Assembly: GCF_003330845.1 (NCBI RefSeq)
Contig: NZ_CP026121.1
Location: forward strand, 7,235,501 to 7,299,500
Direction of reading: 5' to 3'
Length of the DNA: 64,000 nucleotides
Source: Streptomyces sp. Go-475
GTDB lineage: Bacteria > Actinomycetota > Actinomycetes > Streptomycetales > Streptomycetaceae
Below, piece after piece: positions 8,490 to 16,804 of the stretch. Below the pieces are notes generated by a model. That model saw nothing but the letters and a program-made list of their open reading frames with translations. It made no database searches and was not told the origin of the DNA. Numbering within the stretch: the first letter of the stretch is position 1; each line of letters opens with the position of its first letter. Both the position numbers and the translations under genes were made by a program.

Positions 8490-9767
8490 CTACTTGATGA
8501 CGTCGAGGAACTTGTAGAAGCCGCCCGCGAAGGGCAGGAACCAGGGCGGGCCGAAGTGGCCGGGGATCCGCTTGAAGGGCAGGTCGGCCCAGGGGTTGGC
8601 GCCGGTGTCACCGTTCATGTACTCGGCCATCTGCTTGCCCATGTGGGTCGCCATCTGGACGCCGTGGCCGGAGTAGCCGAGGGAGTAGAACAGCCCGTCC
8701 TGCTCACCGGCGTGGACCATGCGGTCCATGCTCATGTCGACCAGGCCGCCCCAGCAGTAGTCGACGCGCGTGTTCGTGAGCTGCGGGAAGACCTCGGTCA
8801 TCGCCTTGTGCAGGATGCGGCCGCTCTTGGCGTCCGACTGCTGGTTCGACATCGCGAAGCGGGCGCGGCCGCCGAACAGCAGCCGGTGGTCCGGGGTGAT
8901 GCGGAAGTAGTTCAGCAGGTTCAGGGACGTCGATGCCATCCGCCGGTTCGGCAGCAGCAGGTCGCAGACGTCCTCGCCCAGCGGTTCGGTCACGATGATG
9001 AAGCTGCCGACCGGCGCGATCCTGACCTGCTGCCAGCGGAACGGCCGGCGGGTGTGGCCGCTGGTCGCGACGAGCACCTGGTCGGCCTGGACGCTGCCGC
9101 GCGGCGTGACCAGCTCGTGCTTCGTGCCGCTCAGGCGCCGGACCTGCTCGACCGGGGCCTTCTCATGGATGGTGGCGCCTGCCCGGACGGCGGCCTCGGC
9201 GAGTCCCTTGGTGAACTTGCCGACGTGCAGTCCGGCGCTCCTGGCGTCGACCATGCCGCCGTGGTAACAGTCGGAGCCGATCTCGGTGTGAAGCTCGCTC
9301 TTGGAGATCAGCCGCGTCTCGATCCCGAGCTTGCCGGACATGATCTCGTGGGTCTTGCGCAGCCCCTCGAAGTGGGCCGGCTTGGACGCCAGGTTCAGCT
9401 TGCCCGTGCGGGCGAAGTCGCAGTCGATGTTCTCTTCCTTGACGAGGTTCTCGATGGTGTCGACCGCGTCGTGGTAGGCGAGCAGGTACTGCTTGGCGGT
9501 GTCGAAGCCGTAGCGGTCGATGGCGGAGCGGAATCCGATCGACATGCCGAGGGTGGCCATGCCGCCGTTGCGCCCCGACGCGCCGAATCCGACGGTCTCC
9601 TTCTCGAAGACGTGCACGTCGGCGCCCTTGCGCGCCAGGTGCAGCGCCGCAGAGAGGCCGGTCAGGCCGGCTCCGATGATCGCCACGTCGACCCGGCCGC
9701 CGATCTGGGTCCGGGACCGGTCAGGACCCTGGGGCGCGGTGTCGAGCCAGTAGGGGGTGAACTTCAT
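8490..9767 (-). CDS. FAD-dependent amine oxidoreductase, DAO family (gamma-glutamylputrescine oxidase-like)
   Basis: This 425-residue protein has an N-terminal Rossmann dinucleotide fold (VAIIGAGLTGLSAALHLARKG, about residues 28-48, GxGxxG visible), an FAD-contacting FGASGRNGGM (about 62-71) and a C-terminal GYSGHGVQMA segment. This order is typical of PuuB-like and glycine/sarcosine-oxidase-like members, which oxidise primary or secondary amines to aldehyde plus amine or ammonia, releasing hydrogen peroxide or reducing a carrier. It heads the two-gene operon 9767-5514, and its promoter at 9896-9950 is a near copy of that of the phospho-lyase operon. The leader is about 145 bases. The specific amine is unknown; the polyamine-type importer nearby fits. 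Confidence 0.88.
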   Translation of the reverse strand: MKFTPYWLDTAPQGPDRSRTQIGGRVDVAIIGAGLTGLSAALHLARKGADVHVFEKETVGFGASGRNGGMATLGMSIGFRSAIDRYGFDTAKQYLLAYHDAVDTIENLVKEENIDCDFARTGKLNLASKPAHFEGLRKTHEIMSGKLGIETRLISKSELHTEIGSDCYHGGMVDARSAGLHVGKFTKGLAEAAVRAGATIHEKAPVEQVRRLSGTKHELVTPRGSVQADQVLVATSGHTRRPFRWQQVRIAPVGSFIIVTEPLGEDVCDLLLPNRRMASTSLNLLNYFRITPDHRLLFGGRARFAMSNQQSDAKSGRILHKAMTEVFPQLTNTRVDYCWGGLVDMSMDRMVHAGEQDGLFYSLGYSGHGVQMATHMGKQMAEYMNGDTGANPWADLPFKRIPGHFGPPWFLPFAGGFYKFLDVIK

Positions 9768-9895
9768 GTCGCTGCTCTCTCTCCTGCCAGTGCCGTCAGC
9801 CGCTCTGGACGCACCCGCGTCGGCTTGCCGGGGTATGTCGTCTCAGGGATCGCGGTCGCCGTTCGACGACGCTGATCTGCCGGGTGTCGGAACGT

Positions 9896-9950
9896 GCTCG
9901 CTGCTGCGCTCAGACCATAACACCTTTCGTTCCAGTTCCAACCTGAAACA
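9896..9950 (-). promoter_or_regulatory. Shared promoter/operator, copy 2, upstream of the amine oxidase operon
   Basis: Reading leftward, -35 TTGGAA (9936-9941), a 16-base spacer and -10 TATGGT (9914-9919) match copy 1 at 5300-5355 exactly in hexamers and spacing. The palindrome GTTCCAG-N7-CTGAAAC is at 9929-9949. Identity continues into the leader (GCAGCGAGCA read leftward), which suggests a duplicated control region or strong conservation for a common regulator. Confidence 0.75.
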
Positions 9951-10544
9951 AGGAATATTTTGACGGACGACGTGGCCCGGGGTCTGGTGCTGGGCTGGTC
10001 AGGGCGTGCTCGTCGCGGCCCGCGAAGTGCCGCTTCTGTCGGATAGCGCCTCAATCTAGACGCCGCCCCGGCGAGCGACCAGCGTCGTGCGCGAGGGAGT
10101 GTCCCTCCGGAGCGCGCGGGCCGAGAGCGCCCTGACCAGCGAAAGGCCGTTGATCGTGGGTGGTACGCTCCCCGGCATGCGGTCAACTGGCCCTGTGCGC
10201 GGGGCGATCCGCCCGGAGACGTCGACGACGTTCCGGCGGCCGGCCGCAGAGGGGGCCACCGTCTGATCGATGCTCGCTGCCGCCAGTCAATTGGTCATCG
10301 ACCCCAGCCTCCTGGCCCCCGCCGCACCGCGGCGATCAGGGCACGGAGTGCTTCGGGGACCCTGCGGAGTGCATCACAGATGAGCCGAGAACGGTCCGGC
10401 ACCGCGCAAGACGCGGGCAAGAGCCCCCTCCCGCCCACCGAGGCGAAAGCGACGGACACGCGGGAACGGTCTCCGGTCCCCGCCCCACAGCCCAGGATCA
10501 TCACGCCCAGGCCGGTCCCCGTCCGGCCGGCGTACCGGTCTCGC
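9951..10544. other. Gene-free divergent region between amine oxidase operon and ROK regulator
   Basis: No coding sequence here is convincing. A 29-codon ORF (10179-10268, plus strand) resembles nothing securely. The upstream ATG of the regulator reading frame (10380) falls here, but the residues it would add are Pro/Arg-rich and do not look like a folded domain. Confidence 0.5.
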
Positions 10545-10559
10545 TATGGTCAGCACGTG
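10545..10559 (+). promoter_or_regulatory. -10 element of a probable leaderless transcript for the ROK regulator
   Basis: TATGGT at 10545-10550 ends 6 bases before the GTG at 10557. That spacing puts the transcription start at or next to the start codon, and no Shine-Dalgarno sequence is visible. The hexamer equals the -10 of the two catabolic operon promoters. Confidence 0.5.
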
Positions 10560-11726
10560 ACCACCAACCCGACCTCTCGCGACCACAACAAGGCGTCGGT
10601 CCTCGACGTTCTCCTCTCCCACGCGCCCCTGACCCGGAACCAGCTCATCGAGCTGACGGGTCTGAGCAAGGCCACGGTGTCCCGAGCGGTGGAGGAGCTC
10701 CGGGCCGACGGCTTCGTCGTCGACGGCGGGGTCGACGAGGTCACGGGCCGCGGCCGCCGGTCCACGTATCTGGATCTGCCCGGCACGACCGGGCACGTCG
10801 TCGGGATCAGCTTCGGCATCCAGACGACCGGTGTCGTCGTGGCCGACCTCAGGGGCCGCGAGATCCAGCACATGACGGTTCCCACCCCCGACCACCAGGA
10901 CGTCGGGGAAGCGGCCCGATGGCTGGTCGATCTGGTCGACCGGACCGCGGCGTCCGCCCAGGGCCCCCTGCGTCAACTCGTCGCCGCCGTGCCCGGCCGG
11001 GTCCGGGACGGCAAGGAGATCTTCGGCCCGGCGGAGTCGATGAGGATCTTCGCGGGCTCCGGCCTCCACCGGGCCATCGAGGAGCTGGTCGACGCCCCCG
11101 TGCTCCTCGACAGCGACGCCAACGCGTCCCTGCTCGGGATCCTCACCAACGACGCCACCGTCACCAACGCCGCGCTCTTCAGCGTCAGCACCATGCTCAA
11201 CTTCGCCAGCTGCACCGATCACGAGCTCGCCCACGGGAGCACGCCCACCTTCGGCGACATCGGAGTGCTCTCCTCCGGGACCGGCGACGACATCCTCGAC
11301 GAGCTGCTGAGCACCCGGGGGCTCCTCCGCTTCGCCCGTAAGCGGGGGCTCGACCTGGAGCGCGTCGAGGACCTCTGGGAGGGACCGCACGACGCGGCAG
11401 CGCGCGCCCAGGTGCTCGAGGCGTTCACCACGGCGATCGTGACCGCCGTCAGCGTCGTCGCCGTGACGCTGGACCCGGAGTCCGTCTACTTCGTGGGCCG
11501 CCTCAGTCCGCTCGTCGACGAGGTGCTGCCCGAGGCGCGCCGTCGACTCGACCGGAACCTTCCGGCGGTCCCGGAGATCAGGACGGTGCCGCACCTGATC
11601 GGCCTCTCGACGGCACGAGGCGCGGTGTACGCGTGCCTGACGATGGCCCACGAACGGCTGCGCGACGCCGTACTCGGAGCACGGCGCCAGAGCCAGGCCG
11701 CCGAGCAGTCCGCACCGGCCTTCTGA
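10557..11726 (+). CDS. ROK-family transcriptional regulator
   Basis: This is a 389-residue protein if the GTG at 10557 is used. It has an N-terminal MarR/winged-helix HTH (about residues 8-70, with TRNQLIELTGLSKATVSRAV as recognition region) and a C-terminal ROK/ASKHA sugar-kinase-like domain (about 75-370). The ROK zinc-site cysteine motif (CxCGxxGC) is not seen, and the usual ExGH block is altered (LAHGSTPTFGDIGV), so it is probably a pure ligand-sensing repressor without kinase activity. It is divergent from the amine-catabolic genes and is the only regulator next to them, hence the best candidate to bind the repeated GTTCCAG-N7-CTGAAAC operator. The start was chosen because similarity to the family begins there. 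Confidence 0.88.
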   Translation: MTTNPTSRDHNKASVLDVLLSHAPLTRNQLIELTGLSKATVSRAVEELRADGFVVDGGVDEVTGRGRRSTYLDLPGTTGHVVGISFGIQTTGVVVADLRGREIQHMTVPTPDHQDVGEAARWLVDLVDRTAASAQGPLRQLVAAVPGRVRDGKEIFGPAESMRIFAGSGLHRAIEELVDAPVLLDSDANASLLGILTNDATVTNAALFSVSTMLNFASCTDHELAHGSTPTFGDIGVLSSGTGDDILDELLSTRGLLRFARKRGLDLERVEDLWEGPHDAAARAQVLEAFTTAIVTAVSVVAVTLDPESVYFVGRLSPLVDEVLPEARRRLDRNLPAVPEIRTVPHLIGLSTARGAVYACLTMAHERLRDAVLGARRQSQAAEQSAPAF

Positions 11727-11762
11727 GGCGACTCCGGGCGGGACGGCCGAGAGCCGGCTCGG

Positions 11763-12164
11763 CGTCCCCCTGTGAGGGCGGCGTCCGTGCGTGCGGTGAC
11801 AGGTCGCCGGCGGGCGGTCGGGCTTGCTCCGTCCGGCCCAGCACGAGCCTGCGGTGGGCCGGCCCCCCGGCGGCCCGAACGCGTCGAAGGCGAAGACCCG
11901 GTCCGGAAATCGCCGCCGGAAGGTGATGCCGCGACGCAGCAGCAGGCACCGTACGGCTTCCCGGCCGATGCGGATGACACGTCTGTGCACGCGGCGCAGG
12001 CAGGCGGCGAGTGTGCGGATCGACCAGCGCGTGAAGGGCTGGCCGAGCGTGGTGGGGCGGGCGGTGGCGATCTGGATGACGAAGTCCTCGTCGCCAGGGC
12101 TGAGTGGGCGGGGACGGCCTCCCGCCCACTGAGGGTCCAGGCAGACCAGGCCCAACCCGGCGAC
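11763..12164 (-). pseudogene. Decayed IS630-family transposase fragment
   Basis: Read leftward in one frame, the translation contains recognisable IS630 blocks in order: LVCLDPQWAGGRPR, then TLGQPFTRWSIRTLAACLRR and RVIRIGREAVRCLLLRRGI (HTH region), then VFAFDAFGPPGG (start of the catalytic DDE half) and PPATCHRTHG. The segment normally between the HTH and the catalytic half is missing and the C-terminal catalytic part is absent. There is no start codon context of its own. It is therefore a remnant with an internal deletion. Its left end lies just after the ROK regulator and its right end abuts an aldehyde dehydrogenase remnant on the other strand, which suggests an insertion scar. Confidence 0.7.
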
Positions 12165-12183
12165 CCCCGCCTTCAGCACCGCG

Positions 12184-12440
12184 GTGCCGGCCGACCCGAG
12201 GGCGCGCAAGGTGTCGTTCACCGGCTCGACCGGGTCGGCGAGGTCCTGCTGCGGCTCGCCGCGGACAACGTCCTCAAGGGCTCCATGGAACTGGGCGGCA
12301 ACGCCCCGCTGCTCGTCTTCGACGACGCCGACCTGGAGCGGGCCGTCGACGGGGCGTTCGCGGCCGAGATGCGCAACGGCGGCCGGTCCTGCATCGCCGC
12401 CAACCGCGTCTTCGTCCAGGACGGGATCGCCGACGCTCAT
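12184..12440 (+). pseudogene. Aldehyde dehydrogenase (succinate-semialdehyde type) fragment, frameshifted
   Basis: The first frame reads ADPRARKVSFTGST, the NAD(P)-binding segment of aldehyde dehydrogenases. At about 12231 one base appears to be missing, and the next frame continues RVGEVLLRLAADN, LKGSMELGGNAPLLVFDDAD and NGGRSCIAANRVFVQDG, which includes the catalytic-glutamate motif ELGGN; the cysteine region is read as GRSCIAANR. Both ends of the protein are missing. It abuts the IS630 remnant. It may once have served the aldehydes made by the neighbouring catabolic genes. Confidence 0.75.
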
Positions 12441-12476
12441 CGACCACACCGCCGTGACCAGGCTCACCGGAGGCAT

Positions 12477-12490
12477 TCGAAGCGCTTCGA
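12477..12490. promoter_or_regulatory. Perfect 14-bp palindrome, candidate LacI-type operator
   Basis: TCGAAGCG plus its mirror CTTCGA forms a perfect 14-base palindrome with the central CG typical of LacI-family sites. It lies about 300 bases upstream of the esterase gene and shares its half-site with the palindrome at 12631-12648. Confidence 0.45.
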
Positions 12491-12630
12491 TATCCGTTGT
12501 GGGACCAGAGGCGGGCAGCGAATCATCACGTCGTCCCATCAAGTCGCCCTAGTAGGAGGCGATTCCCGGGTTCCGGGAATGTTGGAAGGGGCCTTGTGCA
12601 CCCATGGGCGCTCACTTAATCTCACAGCAA

Positions 12631-12648
12631 CGTCGAAGCGGTTCGACG
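12631..12648. promoter_or_regulatory. 18-bp palindrome CGTCGAA-GCGG-TTCGACG, candidate operator of the cell wall locus
   Basis: Seven-base arms CGTCGAA and TTCGACG are perfect complements around GCGG. The element is about 140 bases upstream of the esterase start at 12789. With the similar site at 12477-12490 it suggests two-site binding by a LacI-type sugar regulator encoded outside the window. Confidence 0.5.
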
Positions 12649-12788
12649 GTACCTCGTGTCCCAGACATGGGATGTCCCTCTTTCAGCTCAGCCCATTCCC
12701 CAGCCGTCGTCGGCGAACCACACGCTGGTGCGGCCGGGCGGCGGTCGGTTCGCTGATTCAGCCATCGCTCGAAGAAGAGAGGAGCTCC

Positions 12789-13895
12789 ATGAGAAAGTCT
12801 TGGATCCTGTCCCTGGTCACGCTGGTCACCGCCGCGTTGGGAGTGACAGCGGGAGGTGCCGCCCCCGCCTCCGCGGCCTCCACCACGCCCTTGCGGGTCA
12901 TGCCGTTGGGGGACTCCATCACCTGGGGCGTGGGCAGCAGTACGGGCAACGGCTACCGGGGTCCGCTGTGGGACAAGCTCGCCGCGGACGGCCATCCGCT
13001 CGACTTCGTCGGCACGTTGCGGGGCGGTTCGATGTCCGACCCGGACAACCAAGGCCACTCGGGATATCGCATCGACCAGATCGCCGCACTCGCCGACGCC
13101 TCGCTCACCCGCTACCGGCCCAATGTCGTGACGCTGCACATCGGCACCAACGACCTCAACACGTCCTACCAGGTCTCCACCGCCACCGCCCGGCTGAAGT
13201 CGCTGGTCGGCCAGATCACCGCCGCCGCCCCCGACGCCACCGTCCTCGTGGCCTCGCTGGTCGTGTCCACCAGCGGCACGGAGGAGCAGTACCGGGCCGC
13301 GTACAACCAGGCCATCCCCCAGATCGTCAGCGAGGCACGGGCCGCGGGCAAGCGCGTCGCATACGTGGACATGAGCAGCCTGACCACGGCCGATCTGGCC
13401 GACGCCCTGCATCCCAACGACTCGGGCTATCAGAAGATGGCCGACGCCTTCCACCGCGGCGTCAGGACCGCGGACAGCGCCGGATGGCTGAAGAACCCCG
13501 CCCCCGCTCCGGCACGCGTGCAGTCCGGTGTGGCCGGCAAGTGCATGGACGTCAAGGGCGCCGCCACCACCGACGGGACCGCCGTCCAGACGTGGAGCTG
13601 CGGCGCCGGTGCCAACCAGTTCTGGTCCGCCTACACCGACGGCACGCTGCGCTCCATGGGCAAGTGCCTCGACGCCGCCGGCGGAGCCACCGCCAACGGC
13701 ACCAAAGTACAGATCTGGTCCTGCCACGGCGGTGCCAACCAGGTATGGCAGCCCCACAACGGTGGCTACCGCAACCCCGCATCCGGTCGCTGCCTCGACG
13801 TTCCGGGATCCTCCACGACCGACGGCACGCAGCTCCACCTGTGGGACTGCAACGGCGGCTCCAACCAGAAGTGGACCACTCTGACCGCAGGATGA
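12789..13895 (+). CDS. Secreted SGNH/CE3-like carbohydrate esterase with ricin-type CBM13
   Basis: This is a 368-residue exported enzyme. Residues 1-30 form a Sec signal peptide with an Ala-rich end (PASAA). The SGNH esterase domain (about 35-225) shows block I GDSIT (Ser43), block III GTND (119-122) and block V with Asp205 and His208 (DALHPN). The sequence after block I resembles CE3 acetylxylan esterases. A ricin-type beta-trefoil (about 245-368) follows, with three CxD and QxW-like repeats, typical of CBM13 sugar binding. AGAGGAG precedes the ATG at 12789. It probably removes acetyl groups from hemicellulose and heads a run of cell wall enzymes with the same binding module. Confidence 0.9.
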   Translation: MRKSWILSLVTLVTAALGVTAGGAAPASAASTTPLRVMPLGDSITWGVGSSTGNGYRGPLWDKLAADGHPLDFVGTLRGGSMSDPDNQGHSGYRIDQIAALADASLTRYRPNVVTLHIGTNDLNTSYQVSTATARLKSLVGQITAAAPDATVLVASLVVSTSGTEEQYRAAYNQAIPQIVSEARAAGKRVAYVDMSSLTTADLADALHPNDSGYQKMADAFHRGVRTADSAGWLKNPAPAPARVQSGVAGKCMDVKGAATTDGTAVQTWSCGAGANQFWSAYTDGTLRSMGKCLDAAGGATANGTKVQIWSCHGGANQVWQPHNGGYRNPASGRCLDVPGSSTTDGTQLHLWDCNGGSNQKWTTLTAG

Positions 13896-14053
13896 CCCCG
13901 CTCCCGGAATCCGAACCCTTTCCGAGCGCGGATTGCGGGAGCTCGCGGCAACCTTGTGTGACGTCTGTGGCGACAAGGGAGCGGATCCGGCCAGTTCCAG
14001 TGGCCGGATCCGGATTTCCACTGTTGAACAGCATGCAAGGAGAACGCCTCCCC

Positions 14054-16678
14054 ATGAACCACCCCACGAACGGCGGGCGCCGCGGGCGTCACCGCCGCCG
14101 CTGGACCGCCACCGGTCTGCTGCTCGGCGTGCCCGCCGTCCTCGTGCCGTACCTCCTGATCGCGCAGGAGGACTCGCAGGCCGCCACGGTCGATGGCGAT
14201 GCCTACTACCGGCTGGTCTCCGTGCGCAGCGGCAAGGTGCTGGACGTCAACGCTTTCTCCACCGCAGACGGCACCCGTATCCAGCAGTGGACCGACCAGA
14301 ACACCGCCAACCAGCAATGGAGGCTGCGGCCCACCAGGGACGGCTACTACGAGCTGGTGAACCGCAACAGCGGCAAAGTGCTGGGCGTAGCGGGCGACTC
14401 GACCGCCCGGGCGGCCGCCACGGAGCAACAGACCGACAGTTCCTCCACCTCCCAGGAGTGGAAGATCAACGAGGTGAGTGGTTCCGACGCCGTCACCTTC
14501 ACCTCGCGCAGGAGCGGCCAGCTGCTCGACGTCTCCAGCGGCTCCAAGGCCGACGGCGCTGCAGTCATCCAGTATCCCGCCACAGGCAGCGCCAACCAGC
14601 GGTGGAAGCTGGTGAAGACAGCCGAGCCCCGGGCGACCGGGGCCGGTCCGTATGTGTGGAGGAACGCCCAGGTGGTGGGCGGTGGTTATGTCACCGGGCT
14701 GGTGTTCAACCAGCGGGAGAAGGGTCTGCTGTACGCGCGCACCGACATGGGCGGCGCCTACCGCTGGGACAGCGGGGCCGAGCAGTGGATCCCGCTGACC
14801 GACTGGCTCGGCGAGAAGGACTGGAACCTGCTGGGCATCGACTCGGTGGCCACCGACCCCGTCGACCCCAAGCGGCTCTACCTCGGGGCGGGCACCTACA
14901 CCAACGAGTGGGCCGGCAACGGTGCCATCCTGCGCTCCACCGACCGGGGCCGCACCTTCCAGCGCACCGATCTGCCCTTCAAGCTGGGCGCCAACGAAGA
15001 CGGCCGCGGGGCGGGCGAACGGCTCGTGATCGACCCCGCGGACCACGGCACCCTGCTGCTGGGCACCCGCAAGAACGGCCTGTGGCGCAGCACCGACTAC
15101 GGCGTGACATGGCGTCAGGTCCCCTCGTTCCCCGTCAAGGACGGGGCGAGCAGCGGCGCGGGCATCTCCTTCGTGACGTACGGCCCGGCCGGCAGCAGGA
15201 CGATCTACGTCGGCGTCAACGACAGGTCCACCTCCCTGTACCGCTCCACCGACGGCGGCGGCACCTGGCAGGCCGTCGCCGGGCAGCCCACCGGCCAGCT
15301 GCCGCAGCACGGCGTGCTCTCCGGTGACGGCTCGCTGTACCTGACGTACACCGACAACCCCGGCCCCAACGGCGTGACGGCGGGCTCGGTGTGGAAGTAC
15401 ACGCCGGGCCGCGGGGCGTGGAAGAACATCTCCCCGTCCCAGGGCGACTACGGGTTCTCCGGTCTGGCCGTCGACCCACGCAAGCCCTCCACGGTGATGG
15501 TCACCACCCTCGGCCGCTGGTGGCCCGAGGACGAGATCTACCGCAGCACCGACGGCGGCACGACCTGGAAGGCACTGGCCGACAAGTCGAAGCGCAACGC
15601 CTCCGCCGCGCCCTACGTCGGCACCCACACCGGGCACTGGATGACCGCCCTGGCCATCGACCCCTTCGACTCCGGGCACGTGCTGTACGGCACCGGCAAC
15701 GGCATCCTGCGCAGCAAGGACGCGAACGCCTCCGCCAGCGGCGGCACCAGCCACTGGAGCATGGGCGCCCGAGGGCTGGAGGAGACCTCGCTGCTGGACG
15801 CGATCGCCCCGCCCGGCGGCGCCACCGTCATCACCTCCATGGGCGACCAGGGCGGCTTCCGGCACGACGACCTGACCAAGGTGCCCGCCGGGCGGCTGAA
15901 GAACCCGCTGATGACCAACAGCACCGACATCGACTTCGCCCAGTCCCAGCCCTCGATGATGGTCCGCGTCGGCCGGGGCGGCGCGCAGGACGGCGCCTAC
16001 TCCACCGACGGCGGCCTGAGCTGGAACGGCTTCAGGGCAGAGCCGGTGGCCAGTGCCCAGGACGGGCATGTCGCGCTCGCGGCGGACGGCTCGACCATCG
16101 TCTGGACGCAGGCCGGTCAGGCCCCGTACCGCTCGACCGACAAGGGCGCGAGCTGGTCGCGGGTCGGCGGCCTGGGCGGCGGCGCCGTGGTCGTCGCCGA
16201 CCGCTCCTCGGCCAGGACGTTCTACTCGCTGTCCGGCGGCACCCTCCACGCCAGCACCGACGGCGGCGCGACCTTCACCGCCCGCGCCGGCAACCTGCCC
16301 GATGGCCGGCTCAAGGCGGCCCCCGGCATCGCCGGAGACCTGTGGATCGCCGGCGGTGCCAAGGGGCTGCTGCACTCCACCGACGGCGGCCGCACCTTCA
16401 CCACGCTCAAGACGGTGCAGTCCGCGTCCGCCCTCGGCTTCGGCAAGGCCAAGCCGGGCGCCTCCTACCAGGCCCTGTACCTGATCGGCACCGTCAAGGA
16501 CGTCACCGGCGTCTTCCGCTCCACCGACAAGGGCGCCACCTGGGTCCGCGTCAACGACGACGCCCACCAGTGGGGCGCCATCGGCGGCGTCGGCGTCATC
16601 ACCGGCGACCCCGACACCTTCGGCCGCGTCTACGTCGGCACCAACGGACGCGGCCTGCAGTACGGCGACCCGTCCTGA
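14054..16678 (+). CDS. Secreted GH74 xyloglucanase with N-terminal ricin-type domain
   Basis: This is an 874-residue exported enzyme. A basic N-terminus and one hydrophobic segment (about residues 18-38) form a signal peptide or anchor, followed by a ricin-type trefoil (about 45-190). The rest is a double seven-bladed propeller rich in BNR/Asp-box repeats of the form STDGGxTW. Segments such as WNLLGIDSVATDP and YLGAGTYTNEW match the conserved start of GH74, where the first catalytic Asp lies. The family hydrolyses beta-1,4 linkages in the xyloglucan backbone. Putting the carbohydrate module first is less usual than a C-terminal CBM. AAGGAG lies 11 bases before the ATG. It follows the esterase by 158 bases on the same strand. 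Confidence 0.9.
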   Translation: MNHPTNGGRRGRHRRRWTATGLLLGVPAVLVPYLLIAQEDSQAATVDGDAYYRLVSVRSGKVLDVNAFSTADGTRIQQWTDQNTANQQWRLRPTRDGYYELVNRNSGKVLGVAGDSTARAAATEQQTDSSSTSQEWKINEVSGSDAVTFTSRRSGQLLDVSSGSKADGAAVIQYPATGSANQRWKLVKTAEPRATGAGPYVWRNAQVVGGGYVTGLVFNQREKGLLYARTDMGGAYRWDSGAEQWIPLTDWLGEKDWNLLGIDSVATDPVDPKRLYLGAGTYTNEWAGNGAILRSTDRGRTFQRTDLPFKLGANEDGRGAGERLVIDPADHGTLLLGTRKNGLWRSTDYGVTWRQVPSFPVKDGASSGAGISFVTYGPAGSRTIYVGVNDRSTSLYRSTDGGGTWQAVAGQPTGQLPQHGVLSGDGSLYLTYTDNPGPNGVTAGSVWKYTPGRGAWKNISPSQGDYGFSGLAVDPRKPSTVMVTTLGRWWPEDEIYRSTDGGTTWKALADKSKRNASAAPYVGTHTGHWMTALAIDPFDSGHVLYGTGNGILRSKDANASASGGTSHWSMGARGLEETSLLDAIAPPGGATVITSMGDQGGFRHDDLTKVPAGRLKNPLMTNSTDIDFAQSQPSMMVRVGRGGAQDGAYSTDGGLSWNGFRAEPVASAQDGHVALAADGSTIVWTQAGQAPYRSTDKGASWSRVGGLGGGAVVVADRSSARTFYSLSGGTLHASTDGGATFTARAGNLPDGRLKAAPGIAGDLWIAGGAKGLLHSTDGGRTFTTLKTVQSASALGFGKAKPGASYQALYLIGTVKDVTGVFRSTDKGATWVRVNDDAHQWGAIGGVGVITGDPDTFGRVYVGTNGRGLQYGDPS

Positions 16679-16690
16679 CCCGAGAGCCGT

Positions 16691-16726
16691 GGCGGGGCCG
16701 CAGCCGTGACGGCCTGCGGCCCCGCC
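16691..16726. terminator. Strong bidirectional terminator between GH74 and GH27 genes
   Basis: A 13-bp perfect stem GGCGGGGCCGCAG (16691-16703) pairs with 16714-16726 across a 10-base loop. It starts 12 bases after the GH74 stop and lies between convergent genes, as expected for a GC-rich Streptomyces terminator without a clear T tract. Confidence 0.8.
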
Positions 16727-16804
16727 TGGCTGGGCGACGTCCGCTGTCGTGGGACTGCCCTCAACCGGTCGGGCGTCTCCCCGCGCGGTGGTAGGGGTGG
16801 CGGG

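Noticed and set aside
6432..9875. 1147-codon plus-strand open frame
   Set aside because: It runs antisense through two well-supported flavoenzyme genes and lacks motifs.
10179..10268. 29-codon plus-strand ORF with ATG, faintly like the start of an acetyltransferase
   Set aside because: It is too short, similarity is only a few residues, and there is no ribosome site or downstream continuation.
13766..16567. 933-codon minus-strand open frame
   Set aside because: It is antisense to the GH74 gene and of low complexity.
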